A stretch of DNA of 64,000 bases. Origin: Steinernema hermaphroditum (taxonomy: Eukaryota; Nematoda; Chromadorea; Rhabditida; Steinernematidae). The notes under the pieces were generated by a model, which worked only from the letters and a program-made list of their open reading frames with translations, was not told the origin of the DNA and searched no databases. Within the stretch, counting starts at the first letter, position 1, and each line of letters opens with the position of its first letter. Position numbers and translations under genes: made by a program. The DNA is taken from positions 10,502,769 to 10,566,768 of the forward strand of contig CM059624.1 in the NCBI GenBank assembly GCA_030435675.1, written 5' to 3'. Positions 12,496 to 24,821 of the stretch are shown here, piece by piece.

Positions 12496-15400
12496 CTAAC
12501 AATCGCCTTCCTCGTAGTTGAACTCGGCGCCTCTGTGAGGCGTACCAGGAATCAGAATTCTAACGTGATTCGTCTTCTTCTTCTTGCTCTCCGTGCTGCT
12601 CTGCGATTCCGGAGGTTCGAAGACGTCGTCCTCTTCCGAGATGTCCGCCACGTCTCCTTTCGGCGCGCACCCTTCCTCGTCGTCGTCGGAAATCGTGATT
12701 CTCACGGAATCGAACGATGAACACCCGGGCTTCTGTAGCTCAACAGAATTCCTTTGTGACTTCAGCTCTGCAAAGACACGTCTTAGATGCCGTAAAGTGT
12801 GGCGGGTGGCGCCCTACCTTCCAACTTGACAATCAAACAAGGATCTGAAGAAGTGCTCATCGTTCGGCGCCTCTCCCTCCGTTCCTTCCGCTCGCGCTCT
12901 TCCCGCTCGGTCTTCTTCTGCAGCTCAGATGCCGGGTACTCACTCGTTTGGCGCTCAAGACCGGGAACCGTTTGCGCAGAACTGACGCGACTGATTATTT
13001 CCAGGCGAGGCTACAAACAGAATGATTGAGAGGTCGCTCTTTCATCAGATCTGCGCTCACCCCAAGATGGAACAGATCTCCCTCTTCGTCATGACTTTCC
13101 TCATCCTCTTTCCTTCCAAGTGCTTCAACGTCGGAAGAGCTAACTGAGCCTTCGTCAGAGTCGTACATCGGAAAACCGTCGGCGGAAAGAAGTCCGGATT
13201 GTGCTCTTTCGATGGCGATGCGAAGTTCGCGAAGGGCGACAACGCCAACTAGACGTCCGCACTGGGTCACATAGGCCCTGTTGAGACCCAGGAGCGAGAA
13301 CAATGAGTGCACTTTCACGAGAGAAGATCTGGGGACGAGCTGGAACGGGGCGGCGTCAAGCCCAACCTCTTCCAGATCGATTCGGCCACTTAGGCGCATT
13401 GCCTCCCATGCTTCCTTCTGCAAAGAAATCGTCAATACGGATTTTCTGCGGATAATAGAGCTTACTTCATCGCCGTGTAGATCGTAATCGTCTCCGCTGT
13501 TGCTTTTTCTGATTCGTCCGAAGCTGAGTCGTTGTTGCAAAGTACGGAACACACCTAGAATCCAATGGGTTTCTCTGCGGTCGATTGGACAAAGAATTGA
13601 TACCTCCAATAGTATGATAGAGAGTATCGTATCCGAGGCTGTTATCCGATGAGGATCGTTTCAGTTCGGCCTGTGGAATCGACGGAGACAGTTTAAAAAG
13701 ATCGGGCTGCTTCTCCAACTCTTCGGGGACTTTGGTGACCGTGAAACGATTCACCGTTGACGGTTTGCGAGAGTGAGTAGCGGAAGGCGGATCCACGGTG
13801 ATGGTCGGTCCTTGGTTGGCAACAAATGGGGAGTCGAGAATCGACATTCGACGCTCAATGGGACCCGTCTTGAAACGGCGCTCGGCATCTTCGATTGTTT
13901 CCTTGATTCGGTGGACGGCTTCCTGTTGGCGCGCCTCGGGACCGGTCCTGCGCTCGATGGCTTCAGCAAGGCTGCAGCGCGACACAGATCCGAGAAGAAT
14001 CATTGATTCTGAAAAGTTTCTTCGTGAATGAGACTCGCAGAGGCACTTACGGTTGTCCTCTACGACGGGAAACGCTTTCACTCTCGGCATCGATTTAAGC
14101 AGTTCTTGTACCTCCTTGTAGGTGGATTCTCGGCTCAAGTACTTTACTTTCGAGACCATGATTTGCTTCGCACAGATTCCGTGGAATCTAGAAAACTCAT
14201 ATCGTGTTCCGAATACGAAAGACATCCTTACATTGACGACGTATGCGGGATGTGGGGAAGAAACGGTAGGTGCTTGATTTTGATGATGCTGTCGTAGATT
14301 GAAGGTTGCAGATAGGAACAGATAGCGTTGGCGATGAGGACGGCTATCATCACCGGTAGGATATAGAGGAGCTGGCCGGTCAGTTCGAAGACAATCACCG
14401 CTACGGATACTGTGTGCGTCACGGCTCCGCAGAAAGCGGCTGCGCCTAAAATTGGTGTAAAGTAATAACAGAAAGTGGCGCCAATGATATACCGACGACG
14501 GCGTAAACCCCGGGGAATATCTGCAACTCTTCCGGCCCTCTTATGCCATCGGGGAACCACATAACCATCAGTTCCCCGATCATTCGCCCGAAAGCAGCTC
14601 CGATGACAAAGACGGGCATGAATATGCCGGCAGGTATTGGAAGAGTGCTTGAGAGGGCGGCGAGGAAGAACTACAACAAAGAAATATTCCAATTCTGCGA
14701 CTCCAAGAAGGGGCGCTTACATAGGTGATCTGGAAGCATGCCAATACAACGAAGATACTGTTGTCAAAATCGAGATAACCCTGCCATGTGGCCACGAAAT
14801 GCTCGGGGCACGCGTTGGTTCCATTCTTCCGAGCTGTCAACCAGGTGCAGTTTGCGAAGAAGTCCTTCAGAGTTTGGCTGAATTTGCGCTGAAATATCAA
14901 AATTCGTAACTAGGCAACTGGCAAGCACTTACGTCTCCGGCTAGAAACTGCCCATAGCCCTGCGGGTAAGTGAGTGACGCCACTAGAATTGACACACACA
15001 GCGGATAGACGATCCAGTACTTCTGGAAGATTCGCTTCGCACATCCGTTTCTTCGCAGAAAGGTGACCATGCTGCGGTGGAGAAGGACGAAAAGAGCTCC
15101 GGCGACTCCGCATACCATACCGATCAGGGCGAAGACGGGTAATTCTTCGGGAAAGAAGGCTTCTCGAGGGAAATTCGTTTGATAGAAGGCGACAACTGTC
15201 ACTGAAAGTAGGAACGGTACAAAAATCACGATGTACCGAAGCCTTTTTTGGTGAACACTTTACCGCCAAAATTTGGCATTTTCAAACATTTTCTACCAAG
15301 AAAATTTTTTGAGAAATACTGCAATAAATAACACGTTTCTGACGCTAAGATTCTGATCGCCTTTACCTTCAGTTTCGTTGAGCCACACTTTGAGGAGCCG

Positions 15401-18400
15401 GAAGAGAGTGGCACTGCATGCGGCGGCGAAAAATCCTCTCCAGTAGTTGCGGACAGCGAAGTAGACGGAGGTAACCTCGATAGAGAAGAGCACTCCTCCA
15501 ACGGGGGCGCTGAATGTGCACGCGACGCCAACGGCGCATCCAGCAGCGAGCATTTCGGTGCTTCGGGATTCGTTCGAATAAACGCCGTGGGCGTTCTGGA
15601 TAAGTCCACTTAGAAGATTGGCCACGACTGAGGCGACGTGCACGAACGGACCCTGAAGGAGGCGATTAGGGTGGGTACTGCTCGGAAAGACTCACTTCTT
15701 TGCCGATTGGAAGCCCACTTCCCAGGGAGAGCGTGAGTCCGATCATCTTGGAGACGAGTGTGCGGAAAGTTAAGTACTCCTTGAGGATGACTCCGCGCAG
15801 AATCGTCTTCATCTCCGGGATGCCCGAGCCGATCGCTTGCGGCGCAACGTAGTGTACGAAGATGGCGGAAAAGGATGTGAGCACCACTGCGTAGATCAGC
15901 CACACCAGGTAAGTGAGCACGATGTTGACTGTCGGGTCGTCGTGGGCTTTGGCCAAGTCGTAGAGCTGCAGGTGAACTGAAAAAGAGAAAGAAATGCATC
16001 CGCGGCGAGAGAGGACAACTCACAGTTCTGGAGGTTCTCGATGGCGGCGTCCATGAGCATCGAACAAACGGCCATGATAATGCCGAGGAAGCCGAGGCAG
16101 AGCCAGTCCTCGACCACGAAGCGGATGACCTTCTGGATGCGGCCGGGGCTGAACCGTCCCTGCGCCGCGACCGACTTCCTGCGCTTCGACGAGCATTCCT
16201 TCTGTTCGGTGGGTGGCGAAGGCGATCGACCATCTTCGAGAGCGGCAACGATGTTAAGCGTCGAAGAACTCTTGTGCTGCTGGAAGCAAATCATGTTGAG
16301 AGGTGGACATTGGAGCCGATGGGAAAGTGGAATTTCCGGATTCCATCATGAGGGGAGAGCGCGCGAGAGGAGCGCTGTCGTCCATACGAGAGAGAGAAGT
16401 GCGCGGAGTACGGTCGTCTCCCGCCTTTTTTTGGAAATTAGCTCGGATTTGGGTCGACTCGAATCGCTTTTTGACTCGAATCTACGAAGAAGACATGCCT
16501 TTTCACTAAACCACTGTACTTGGCGCTATTACACTATTATTGCACCCGCCGCACTCAACGTCCTCAAAATGCCCGTCCATCAAAGTTCGCGGTTTCTAGG
16601 GGTGCAAACAGCTGAGCGCATCTTCTTTTATTCGATCGAACAATTGGCGTCGGGATCAACCTACATTGAAAATCGAACTGTTTTGTTCAAAAAATCGCTG
16701 TGACGTGTGACTCTTGACTTTTTGCGGACGAAAACAAGCAAAGCGAATTATCGGCATCAAGTGTATCAAATCGATTTCTCACAAACTCACCTTATTCTTG
16801 AACGTGTTGGTGAGGTCTCCCACTCCAAGGGGCTGAATGCCGTTTTTCCGCCACCACAACCGCATCTCTTCCGGACTCGGCTCGGGTTCGTCGTGGTCGC
16901 AGAAATGGCCAACCTGCTGTAAAGGCGCAAACATCAGTTACAGTATTCGGGCGACTCTTTAAGACTGGGGAACATCCTCACTTCCCACTCGTTCTAATCG
17001 CGACGCTAATCTCCTAAGATGAGTTCGGCGCGCCGCCGTCAGGTAACTGATATTCTGTTTACTTGGAGGAATCGTTTCCAAATGTTTGATTGGGCCCAGT
17101 TCGAGGGGTTCATGACGTCGCGCAGAGGAGCTAATTCGCAAACATTTGTTTCGTTCCATCGGGAAGAGAGCAAAAAATGTGTAATTGGAAAAGGCACGCA
17201 GCTGGAAGGGGCAAGATGATCGTTTGGGGGCGGGAGGTTCGTTTAGCACTGTGTAGGACTTGTATAGGTAATGATAAAGAAATAGAAGCTCCTTTTGGAT
17301 ACAGCGATTACGATAGAAGTTCCGTAGGTATAGCAATTCAATTCAAGTAAACTAGGAAAAAAGCGTGACCCTGCCCAGGGAGGTTAGTGATGCGCCAAAC
17401 GGTCAAATGAGTGGACTTCCGCTTCTTAAGTTGTTCAAAGTTTGACTAGCGAGCCTAATCCCCATGTTTGCCATCTTACAAGTCTTTTTCTGTCCTCCGT
17501 TCGACCGTAATCCGATTACGATACGTCATTTTTCTGAATCAGAAAGGTCCCCACGAAATGAGAGGCTGATTAGAACACAGAACGCCTCATCAATCGATCG
17601 TTTCGCTGTCACCTGATTAGTGAATGCAAAAAAATACCTTAGATGCTATCATTTAGGAGCGAACATGGCTGGAAGGCGCGAACTAGGGGTACACAAGTGA
17701 AACTCTGGGAGAGTTAGCGCTGATTCGATCTGTTGTCGTCGGCCGACCAAAAAGTGAGAATTACCGAATTCGAGGTTAGAGGGATGTTTTAACCGCCTGG
17801 TTAGAGTATTTTCTTGATCTTTTTATACATTTACAGCACTTTTGCAACATAGTTAACCACTAAATTTTCAAATACCTGGTATAGAAACATACACATAACA
17901 AATTAGAACTGATCTTAGCGAACTTACCCCATCATTCCTGAACTTGTACACTCGACGCATTACATTAACTACAGTGATCGTTCATTGTCTCCGTTCCTTC
18001 CTTTTACAACACCGATAGAAATCGCCCCCGGAGAGCCCGCCTCCAACATATGACAACTCGATACAAAGCAGCAAAAATTTTGGACCTTTTGTAAAGGGAT
18101 TTTGGAAACCACTCCGAACTCAGTTGTGACGTTTGGCTTTTGGTTGCGTTGCGTGCAAAACAGTCCGTGATTCAACAGATGGACTTTTGGGATGACCTAA
18201 AGTGGAGAGACGATGAGACGAAGACGTGCTTTTGATGGGCGTTGCAATGATCTAATTAGGCGATGGAAAGCGCCAATAAAGAAAACAGAGAACCCACGAG
18301 GAGCAGTCGAACCGAAGTACTAAGGTCACGCACCCATTCCCGCGTAGTGGTTTTCATTGATTATAACTTGGTACATGCCGAACAGTTTGATCGAAACAAC

Positions 18401-21400
18401 CAGTGTAGCCAGTGGATCAATTTAAAGGCCCCTGCCTATATGCGTTTCAGATAAACCTGTAACTTTTGGAATTTAAATATTCACTGGACAAAATATTCGT
18501 GCTATAAATTCTTAAATTAACTTCAGCACTATCTTCTTCCTTCATTTTTCTACACACTATTATCTTTTCAAACAATAGCAGATTATTATATCCGTATTGA
18601 AATAAGAATACTGCACCAGATACGTAACTACTAGAGCGCCATTTTCAAGCAATAGTAGATTTCGGGAACACCGGTACGGTACCAGTATTTCGTGTACATA
18701 TTGAATATTGCATACTTCACCGAAAGATGCCCGCATATTGTAATTAAAGAACAATATTAGGATCTCACTCGTGTCGTGGTGATGAGCGGTCGGTCCCTTA
18801 TTCGGTCTCGCGTTGGTCAGATGGTAAACAATATTAGACAATAACTAAATACCGAAAATAAAGCAAGAACATTGCATCTTACTAAATACGTAACTACTGG
18901 AGCGCTTTTTTCAAACAATAACAGATTCACCCACTTAACACAGCGTTGAATGGCAGTTTCCTTTACATCTACGCCTCACAGCGGTCGCTGATAAATCAAC
19001 ATGACATCATGTTTTCAAGTTTTCACATGTGATTTTGTCAAACGGTCAGTTGTAAAAACAGTATTTGTGGCAGCCGGTCTTTGCATGAGAGCTAAAACAT
19101 ACTCCAATCTAACAGTAGTCGAAAAAACCTCCTTGAGAGAACAAAAATGCACCTTTCATCTCTTGGCAAGTGAAGTTTAGTTTCGAGAAGAAGGTGCCAA
19201 TTTACGCATCACCAGTGATGCCCACCCTGAAATTGGCCGTTTGTTCACTACACGTCTCACGAGAAGGCTATTGAGGATACGACCACTTTATGATTCAGAT
19301 TTTTTGGAATCTTTCTAAAACGTTTGACTTACCCCATCGTGCCTAAATTTGTACGTTCTCTTCATAGCACACATTCATCCCTCATCCGCAATTGCTCTTA
19401 TATCCTATCAAACCTCGGAAACCCCTCCTACGTGCGCACCGAAACAGTCGCCATTTCGGCCGCTTTTCCGCAGAGGTCGTTTGGAAAACAGTTGTGACGT
19501 ATGGTTTTTGGCTCTATTTTGCATAGTGTCCGCCGCTAATCTGCAGATCCCATTGTGAGTTTCTGGTGCGCGAAATCACTCTCTCTTCAGTGTCGTTCGG
19601 CAGATCAGAGTTATCCGCTTGGTTCAAAATAAATCGAAAAGATAAAAACCAAACGCAGAAACCATTTGCGCTTTTCTATAGAAGAACTCTGTACTTAGCA
19701 GAAAAACAAGTCAACTGGATGGTTATCATGTCCCTGGAAATCGAAGAAAGGGTCTTCTATACACATCACATGCCATTCACTTGGAAGTGGACAGCACGCT
19801 TAAAACCATCGAGACTAAAAGATGCATCTACACGTTACCAGAGGCGAAGATCTTGCTATAGCAGACATAAGAATGTACAACAGCCAACAATTATGTGACT
19901 ATGTACTGACTGGGAATGATCGAATGTAAACAGATTTTCCATGATTCACCTTACATACCATTCAGAAATGGCGACTTTGTACCACATACGATTTTCGGAC
20001 TTAAAGTGATTTTTAAAAATCTGGAGTGTGGTTAAACGATGAATCATTTCGACGTTCTCGAAAAAGAATTTCGAAGAGCAGAAGTGCTCATAATTGAATT
20101 ATTGTTTGTGATCGACCACAGAAGACGTAGACGAACGAAGTGTAAAGAAGGACTTCATACAATAGGACGTTTCGAGGCGATCACGACCTTTTGTGTCACG
20201 CCCGTTTTTCTAGGGTACATACGGAGCCATGATTTAAATAATGATGCAAATATTCTGTTAAATAACAACATGAGCTAAATATTCTGAACAGGTTCCATGC
20301 TTTCGATTAAACTGTTTCTCTTAATACCCACTTATTATCTAATTATCTGTCTATTATCTGATCGACACCTGCCATAATGAGCTGCGCCGTGAATACTGTT
20401 TTGAATCTCTCTGACTCGTATGTGCTCAATTTCTAAAACCTTTGAACTGTCTTGTTCAAACACAAATAAATCTAATAAGCTGTTCTGATCAGCTGACACT
20501 GTAGGTCGGTAATCCAGTTATCTAAAAAAATATAGATCGTTATCTAAAACGTTAAAGGTCCTTCTTGCGATTCGATTACATACACTGTATAGTAGATTTC
20601 TATAAAAGAAATTTAACTTCCCTGACCAATAGAACGACAGAAGACAGTTTAAGGTCGAGAGGATAAGGGTCGATGAGAGCGTGAGGACGACAGAAGAGGC
20701 TAGTAAGTGACAGAATACTCGAGCGTCTTTTTTCAAATTCAATTCACACTCTAGTCCAAGCGTCAGGTATGTGGGACAAAGTGATAAACGAGACTGTGCG
20801 AGAACCCGGTTCAAAGGTTAACGGGTTGGAAAAAGAGTCCAACGGACAGAAGTCCGAGCAGCTGGGATCAGCGCCGACTAGCCGACGAGGAGGTAGCGGA
20901 GACTATTCTCCGAAGCTTTTTTTGCCCTGTGCAACGTGTTTGAGGCGATGAATGTCCTCAGCTGATCGATGGACTGGTCACTCGTGCTTCCGAGCAGCAG
21001 TCATAGTCCTACTTTCACTGCTGACATGAAAATGAAAATAAGATAACAGGAAAAAGGAGGAGAAGGGTACTAGAACCCCGAGAGAGCGATCCAGAGAGGC
21101 GCTGCAAATCGCATCTCTCCGTGAGACTTAAGACAAACATCCAATGAATAATCCTTTTGTAGCCCCAAAAATATCCCGCCCTGTTGTCTCTGCCTGTGAC
21201 CCATCCCCTTCCTTCGCTTCTTAACAAAAACGTTGGCGTTGACCGTTGAAAGGTGAAATTTGCATTTGAAGAAACTTACCACCGTTTTCTGGTAGGCGTA
21301 TTCATCGTGTCTTTCTCGGGATTCGGTGGCATCGTAGTGAGTCATACAGGACCACCCTTTGTCGGGCTCCTTTTGATCGCCCGGCGGTCCGAGGAGGTGT

Positions 21401-21423
21401 TGAGCTTCGGGGTCGTCGGACAT
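12496..21423 (-). CDS. CLC-type voltage-gated chloride channel, CLC-2/CLH-like (1124 aa)
   Basis: Fifteen exons (minus): 21423-21280, 16916-16791, 16279-16024, 15976-15696, 15652-15367, 15201-14933, 14888-14721, 14670-14493, 14445-14232, 14187-14051, 14008-13604, 13554-13466, 13417-13061, 13010-12818, 12767-12496; they sum to 1125 codons. Selectivity motifs are GSGIPE (225-230), [15 protein letters not shown] with gating glutamate 269, [14 protein letters not shown] and [17 protein letters not shown]. The cytoplasmic tail has CBS1 (exons 10-11) and CBS2 (exon 13) separated by a roughly 130-residue Ser/Thr-rich linker, then a Glu/Lys-rich coil and an acidic tail. The gating glutamate indicates a voltage-gated channel of the CLC-1/2 branch. 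Intron 1 is 4.36 kb and holds two alternative first exons. Exon 3 is also open from an in-frame ATG at 16294. The exon 1 assignment rests on phase agreement only. Confidence 0.9.
17928..17960 (-). CDS. Alternative first exon of the chloride channel ([11 protein letters not shown])
   Basis: A 33-bp open stretch beginning ATG (17960) and ending at GGG followed by donor GTAAGTTC, phase 0, which would splice in frame to exon 2 ([11 protein letters not shown]). It is inferred because a near-identical coding block with the same donor and related upstream sequence recurs 1.4 kb away. No transcript evidence is available here. Confidence 0.6.
17961..18220 (-). promoter_or_regulatory. Putative promoter module of first exon at 17928
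   Basis: Shares with 19366-19560 a block containing CAGTTGTGACGT(T/A)TGG (plus-strand orientation) followed by TTTTGG and a TTTGCAT-like or GTGCAAAA-like stretch at similar spacing. TGACGT resembles a CREB/ATF half-site. Conservation between two otherwise diverged intronic segments suggests function. Confidence 0.45.
19333..19365 (-). CDS. Alternative first exon of the chloride channel ([11 protein letters not shown])
   Basis: Same length, start, phase-0 donor (GTAAGTC) and peptide pattern as 17928-17960: 7 of 11 residues identical, and the changes are mostly conservative (R/K, N/H). It would produce a third N-terminus for the channel. Confidence 0.6.
19366..19560 (-). promoter_or_regulatory. 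Putative promoter module of first exon at 19333
   Basis: Counterpart of 17961-18220; ACAGTTGTGACGTATGG lies near 19490. The order, motif then start codon then YKFR.DG exon then donor, is the same in both modules, indicating duplication of a promoter plus first exon. Confidence 0.45.
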
Positions 21424-24400
21424 GTCTGCAACGGGATGCGTTATGATAGCTGTGAATTTTGTGGGTAGGCTGCTCAAGTAATTGGTGCAGAATTGGAATG
21501 TTCTATGTGATCGAGTCGGTATCCTCAAAATAGAAATTTGGTGAGCTTTCTTAAGTTGACATTCCAAGTAAAAGGGACAAGTTCTTTCTTAGCTTTTATG
21601 TTTTTTCCATCGTTTGTGATTTGCATCATACAAACATTTAGAACTCTGCATAGAACAGCCACTGATTTAAAAGACCGCATGCACTACATCTGGAGATGAG
21701 TTTCGTTTTCTACCCTTATCAGGCGCCAATGTTTCATCGTTATCGCTGTCACGTGGACAGTCACGTCGAACGTGCTTCTCCTAGCGGTCCGCATCTAATT
21801 AGGCACGTTTCTTGATGACACATGTTTTTGCTCCTTCTGCAGATCAGGTTTCGATCCAGACAAAAAACTGAATCATCCCCAAAACGTAATAGTTATTTCC
21901 TGGAAAGTCATCTGCGATTCGCCAGTCGCTGATTCACAGAAGGATGATCGCCAGCTGCACCGTTTCCAGACGTTAAGCAAATGCATGTCTGTTTGTTGAC
22001 TAAAAAGGCGCACTGCGATAAAACAAAATGGGAGTTTGTGTTGGAAGACGGCGTCAGAACCCAACGCTATGAACATATATCTAGCGTTCCGACCCTGGTC
22101 TTTGTTTACAAGTGAAGATCAGTCGAGCAATCAGTCAGCTTGTGACCGGTTACTTCACATTGGTGTTGACAAACATCTCTGGACAGCGATTCTAAGAAAG
22201 AAACAAGGGTGATTGCGATTCATATTTATCTTTTTTTGACTGAAAATTTGGGATGGTCAGTATTTTAAATACTGTAAAATAGAAAATACACCAAGACACA
22301 GGTGATGCCCATGTTGAGCCTAGGTGAAACCTACATTTTCCATTGGAAAGTACCGTGTTTATTGCGCGAATAGAGAGTACCATGATTTAGGGGACTTCTT
22401 GAACGAGGCGCACGTTGTACACAGCGGCTACTTGTGTTCGATTTCGCGTGTGAAATGGGGAAGATGATTAGATAAGCGTCTATATACATGGAAAACAGAA
22501 GTGCTCTGGAGCGAAACGTAAAAAAGTTCAAGATAGCGCTGTGAGTGACTAGTGGAATTGCATGGAGAGTGACCTCGCACGTTGGTATTCTTTTTTATTT
22601 CACTAGCATAGTTCCTATGAATACGATGTTAATGTTTAAAATTTTCAAAATGCAGAGGTTTTGAGTAAACACCAGGAATGACCTAAACTTTGATCCAAAT
22701 AAGCAGGAAGCAACTCGTAAAAAATCAGAAGTCAGTGGCGTGAAAGGATCGCAAACATCGCCGTCCCCGTGATATTTCGAGTCCGTAAACAGAGAGCGTT
22801 TTGAAAACAGTTTGGATCTGATGGGCCAAAGTGGCAACATCTACGGCGGCGATAGAAGTGAGAACCGAGAGCGAACTTTTGGTTTTTGGTCCTCAGCAAG
22901 CGATAAGTGGGACTTTTCGTTCTGGTTGACTGCGAGCGTTATATTTTGGAGCAGGACAGTACTCAGAGCTGCATCTAGAGTTCGAAATGTTTTATGACAC
23001 CTTTGGCCATAGAAGATGATGATAAGATTAAAGGGATCCGAAAAAAGAGAAAGGTGGAAACTATCACCTTATTTCCCTCTTTTGCTATACTATTTTCCGT
23101 AAATTTTGACTGCAATTCAACTGGAAATGGTATTGAAATCTAGCTTAGAAGAACACCTAAAGAATCATACAGGCCTATTCATTTTGATTCCAAGAAACTT
23201 ACCATTTCGTTGCCTCAATTTTGCTAACATCTCATACTGCTCAGAACCACTAGAAGAGATTTACTAAAGTTAAGCCACGAAGCACAGCACCATCGGCTGG
23301 AAACGTGTGCTGGAACTGGATTTCGACGAAAGATAACAAGTTTAAAGTTCAAAATGGATACCGGTTTGGATGACCTTACCCTGGGAACTTGACTTTATAC
23401 CCTACTACAAGGATTTGTAAAATAAATAAGCGGACTTTTCAAAACAAACCGTATACTATGCGCGATGGCTTTGATTTCTGTGAGGCGATCGGGATCCGAT
23501 GGATGATTGGAGTTGACGCGGCGATGGTCGCTGAAAATCACTGAAAACTCATTTTGGGAAGTGTAACAAATCAGAGAGATCTCTGTTTGGGTGGAACTGT
23601 TTGAGTCAAAGGCTGAGTCAGTCTTTATCGCATTTTCCGATTTTACAGTGCCACATGATCACAAGGTATTTGTCATAAGTATTTGTCTACAAAAGTAACT
23701 ACTACAACTAAATTGAATCGTATCGGATTCTTTCTTCTTACGTCTGAAATGGAGAAACAAGGTTACAACAGACAAATAGCGAACACTGATCGGCTAACGA
23801 GAGATATGCAAATCGGCGGCGCGCGGAAGCAGAGGCGTCTCGGCGGCGACTTTCCTTCCTCTCCGCACGATGCAGTTGGCGCTAATACCGTTCTGCGTTG
23901 TCTGCGCGCGTTTGGAGGGAGGAAGAGGAGTGTTTTCGGTTGGAAGAAGGCGGGACGACGAGGCTGAGTGTGAGTGAGTGAACGGGACGATCGACGGGCG
24001 AGGTATGGACTAGCATATTACCTAATTCGCAATTCCATAATGACCACCTATGGGAACAATGGCCACTGCCATCTGTTGGCCGCGCTGTGGACGCGACGGT
24101 CCTAAGTGTATCAGAGTTTTTCGTTGTTTACAAAGCATTAAACGCCGTCTGGGTGACAGTGAGAAGACGGGCAAAAAACGCGGACCCCGTGACCAACAGT
24201 ATAAACATCCACGAAACGGTGTTTCCGATCGCCAATATCAACAAGAATGAGCCACGCGGACATCGTCATGCTGCGAATCAAAGCATTGTAGCAGCGTGCC
24301 GCTTGCTGAAACGAATCCGGGCGGAGCAACTGTTCCGTTTTGAAAATAGAAATCGTCTTCTCGAGCAATATTGCTGCATTAGTGCAAATATGTATGCGGC

Positions 24401-24821
24401 GGCGATACAGATTGTCGTCTGATTAAATTTTGTGCATTAAACAGTTTCTGTTCTTTTCCAACGGACAGCCGAAAGAACGCTATCTCTAAGAACCCTCACT
24501 TATGACCTCTCTATGACCCTTTCGAACACGGCGGAAGCTACCAAAGTCGGCAGTGACAGAGGTCAATGGTGGCCAATGGTGGCCTCTTCTCGTTGTGTTG
24601 TTAATTGGAAGGTTGCAAATTCGAGTAGCTATATTTCCACCACAAATTTCCGAAAAATACAAAAGTTCAATATGTCGACCTTGGACCTGCAACCCCATGC
24701 AACGTCCGTCGTCGCTTTAGTTGTCGCTGCTGATAAGATGTCGATTATTTGGAGGTGAGAACTGATAGTGATTGCTTCCGCTCTGTGAACTGAATCTTTT
24801 ATATATTAGCATGTAATTTTT
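21424..24821. other. Intergenic, upstream of the chloride channel
   Basis: 3.4 kb between the chloride-channel first exon and the 3' end of the next NHR, both on the minus strand. No protein family recognised. The ATG at 23237 followed by a GTAAGTTT donor near 23213 resembles a short first exon, but its phase does not fit exon 2. Confidence 0.5.

Larger units (their letters stand above)
16917..21279 (-). other. Intron 1 of the chloride channel (4.36 kb)
   Basis: AT-rich non-coding DNA apart from the two alternative first-exon modules. I see no other coding block with a matching phase-0 donor. The intron also contains A/T runs at 18470-18600 and 20250-20480 with no clear repeat structure. Confidence 0.6.

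Noticed and set aside
23213..23237. Possible fourth alternative first exon of the chloride channel (MLAKLRQRN followed by GTAAGTTT)
   Set aside because: The donor leaves one extra base (phase 1) while exon 2 needs phase 0, and no sequence resembling the other promoter modules is nearby.
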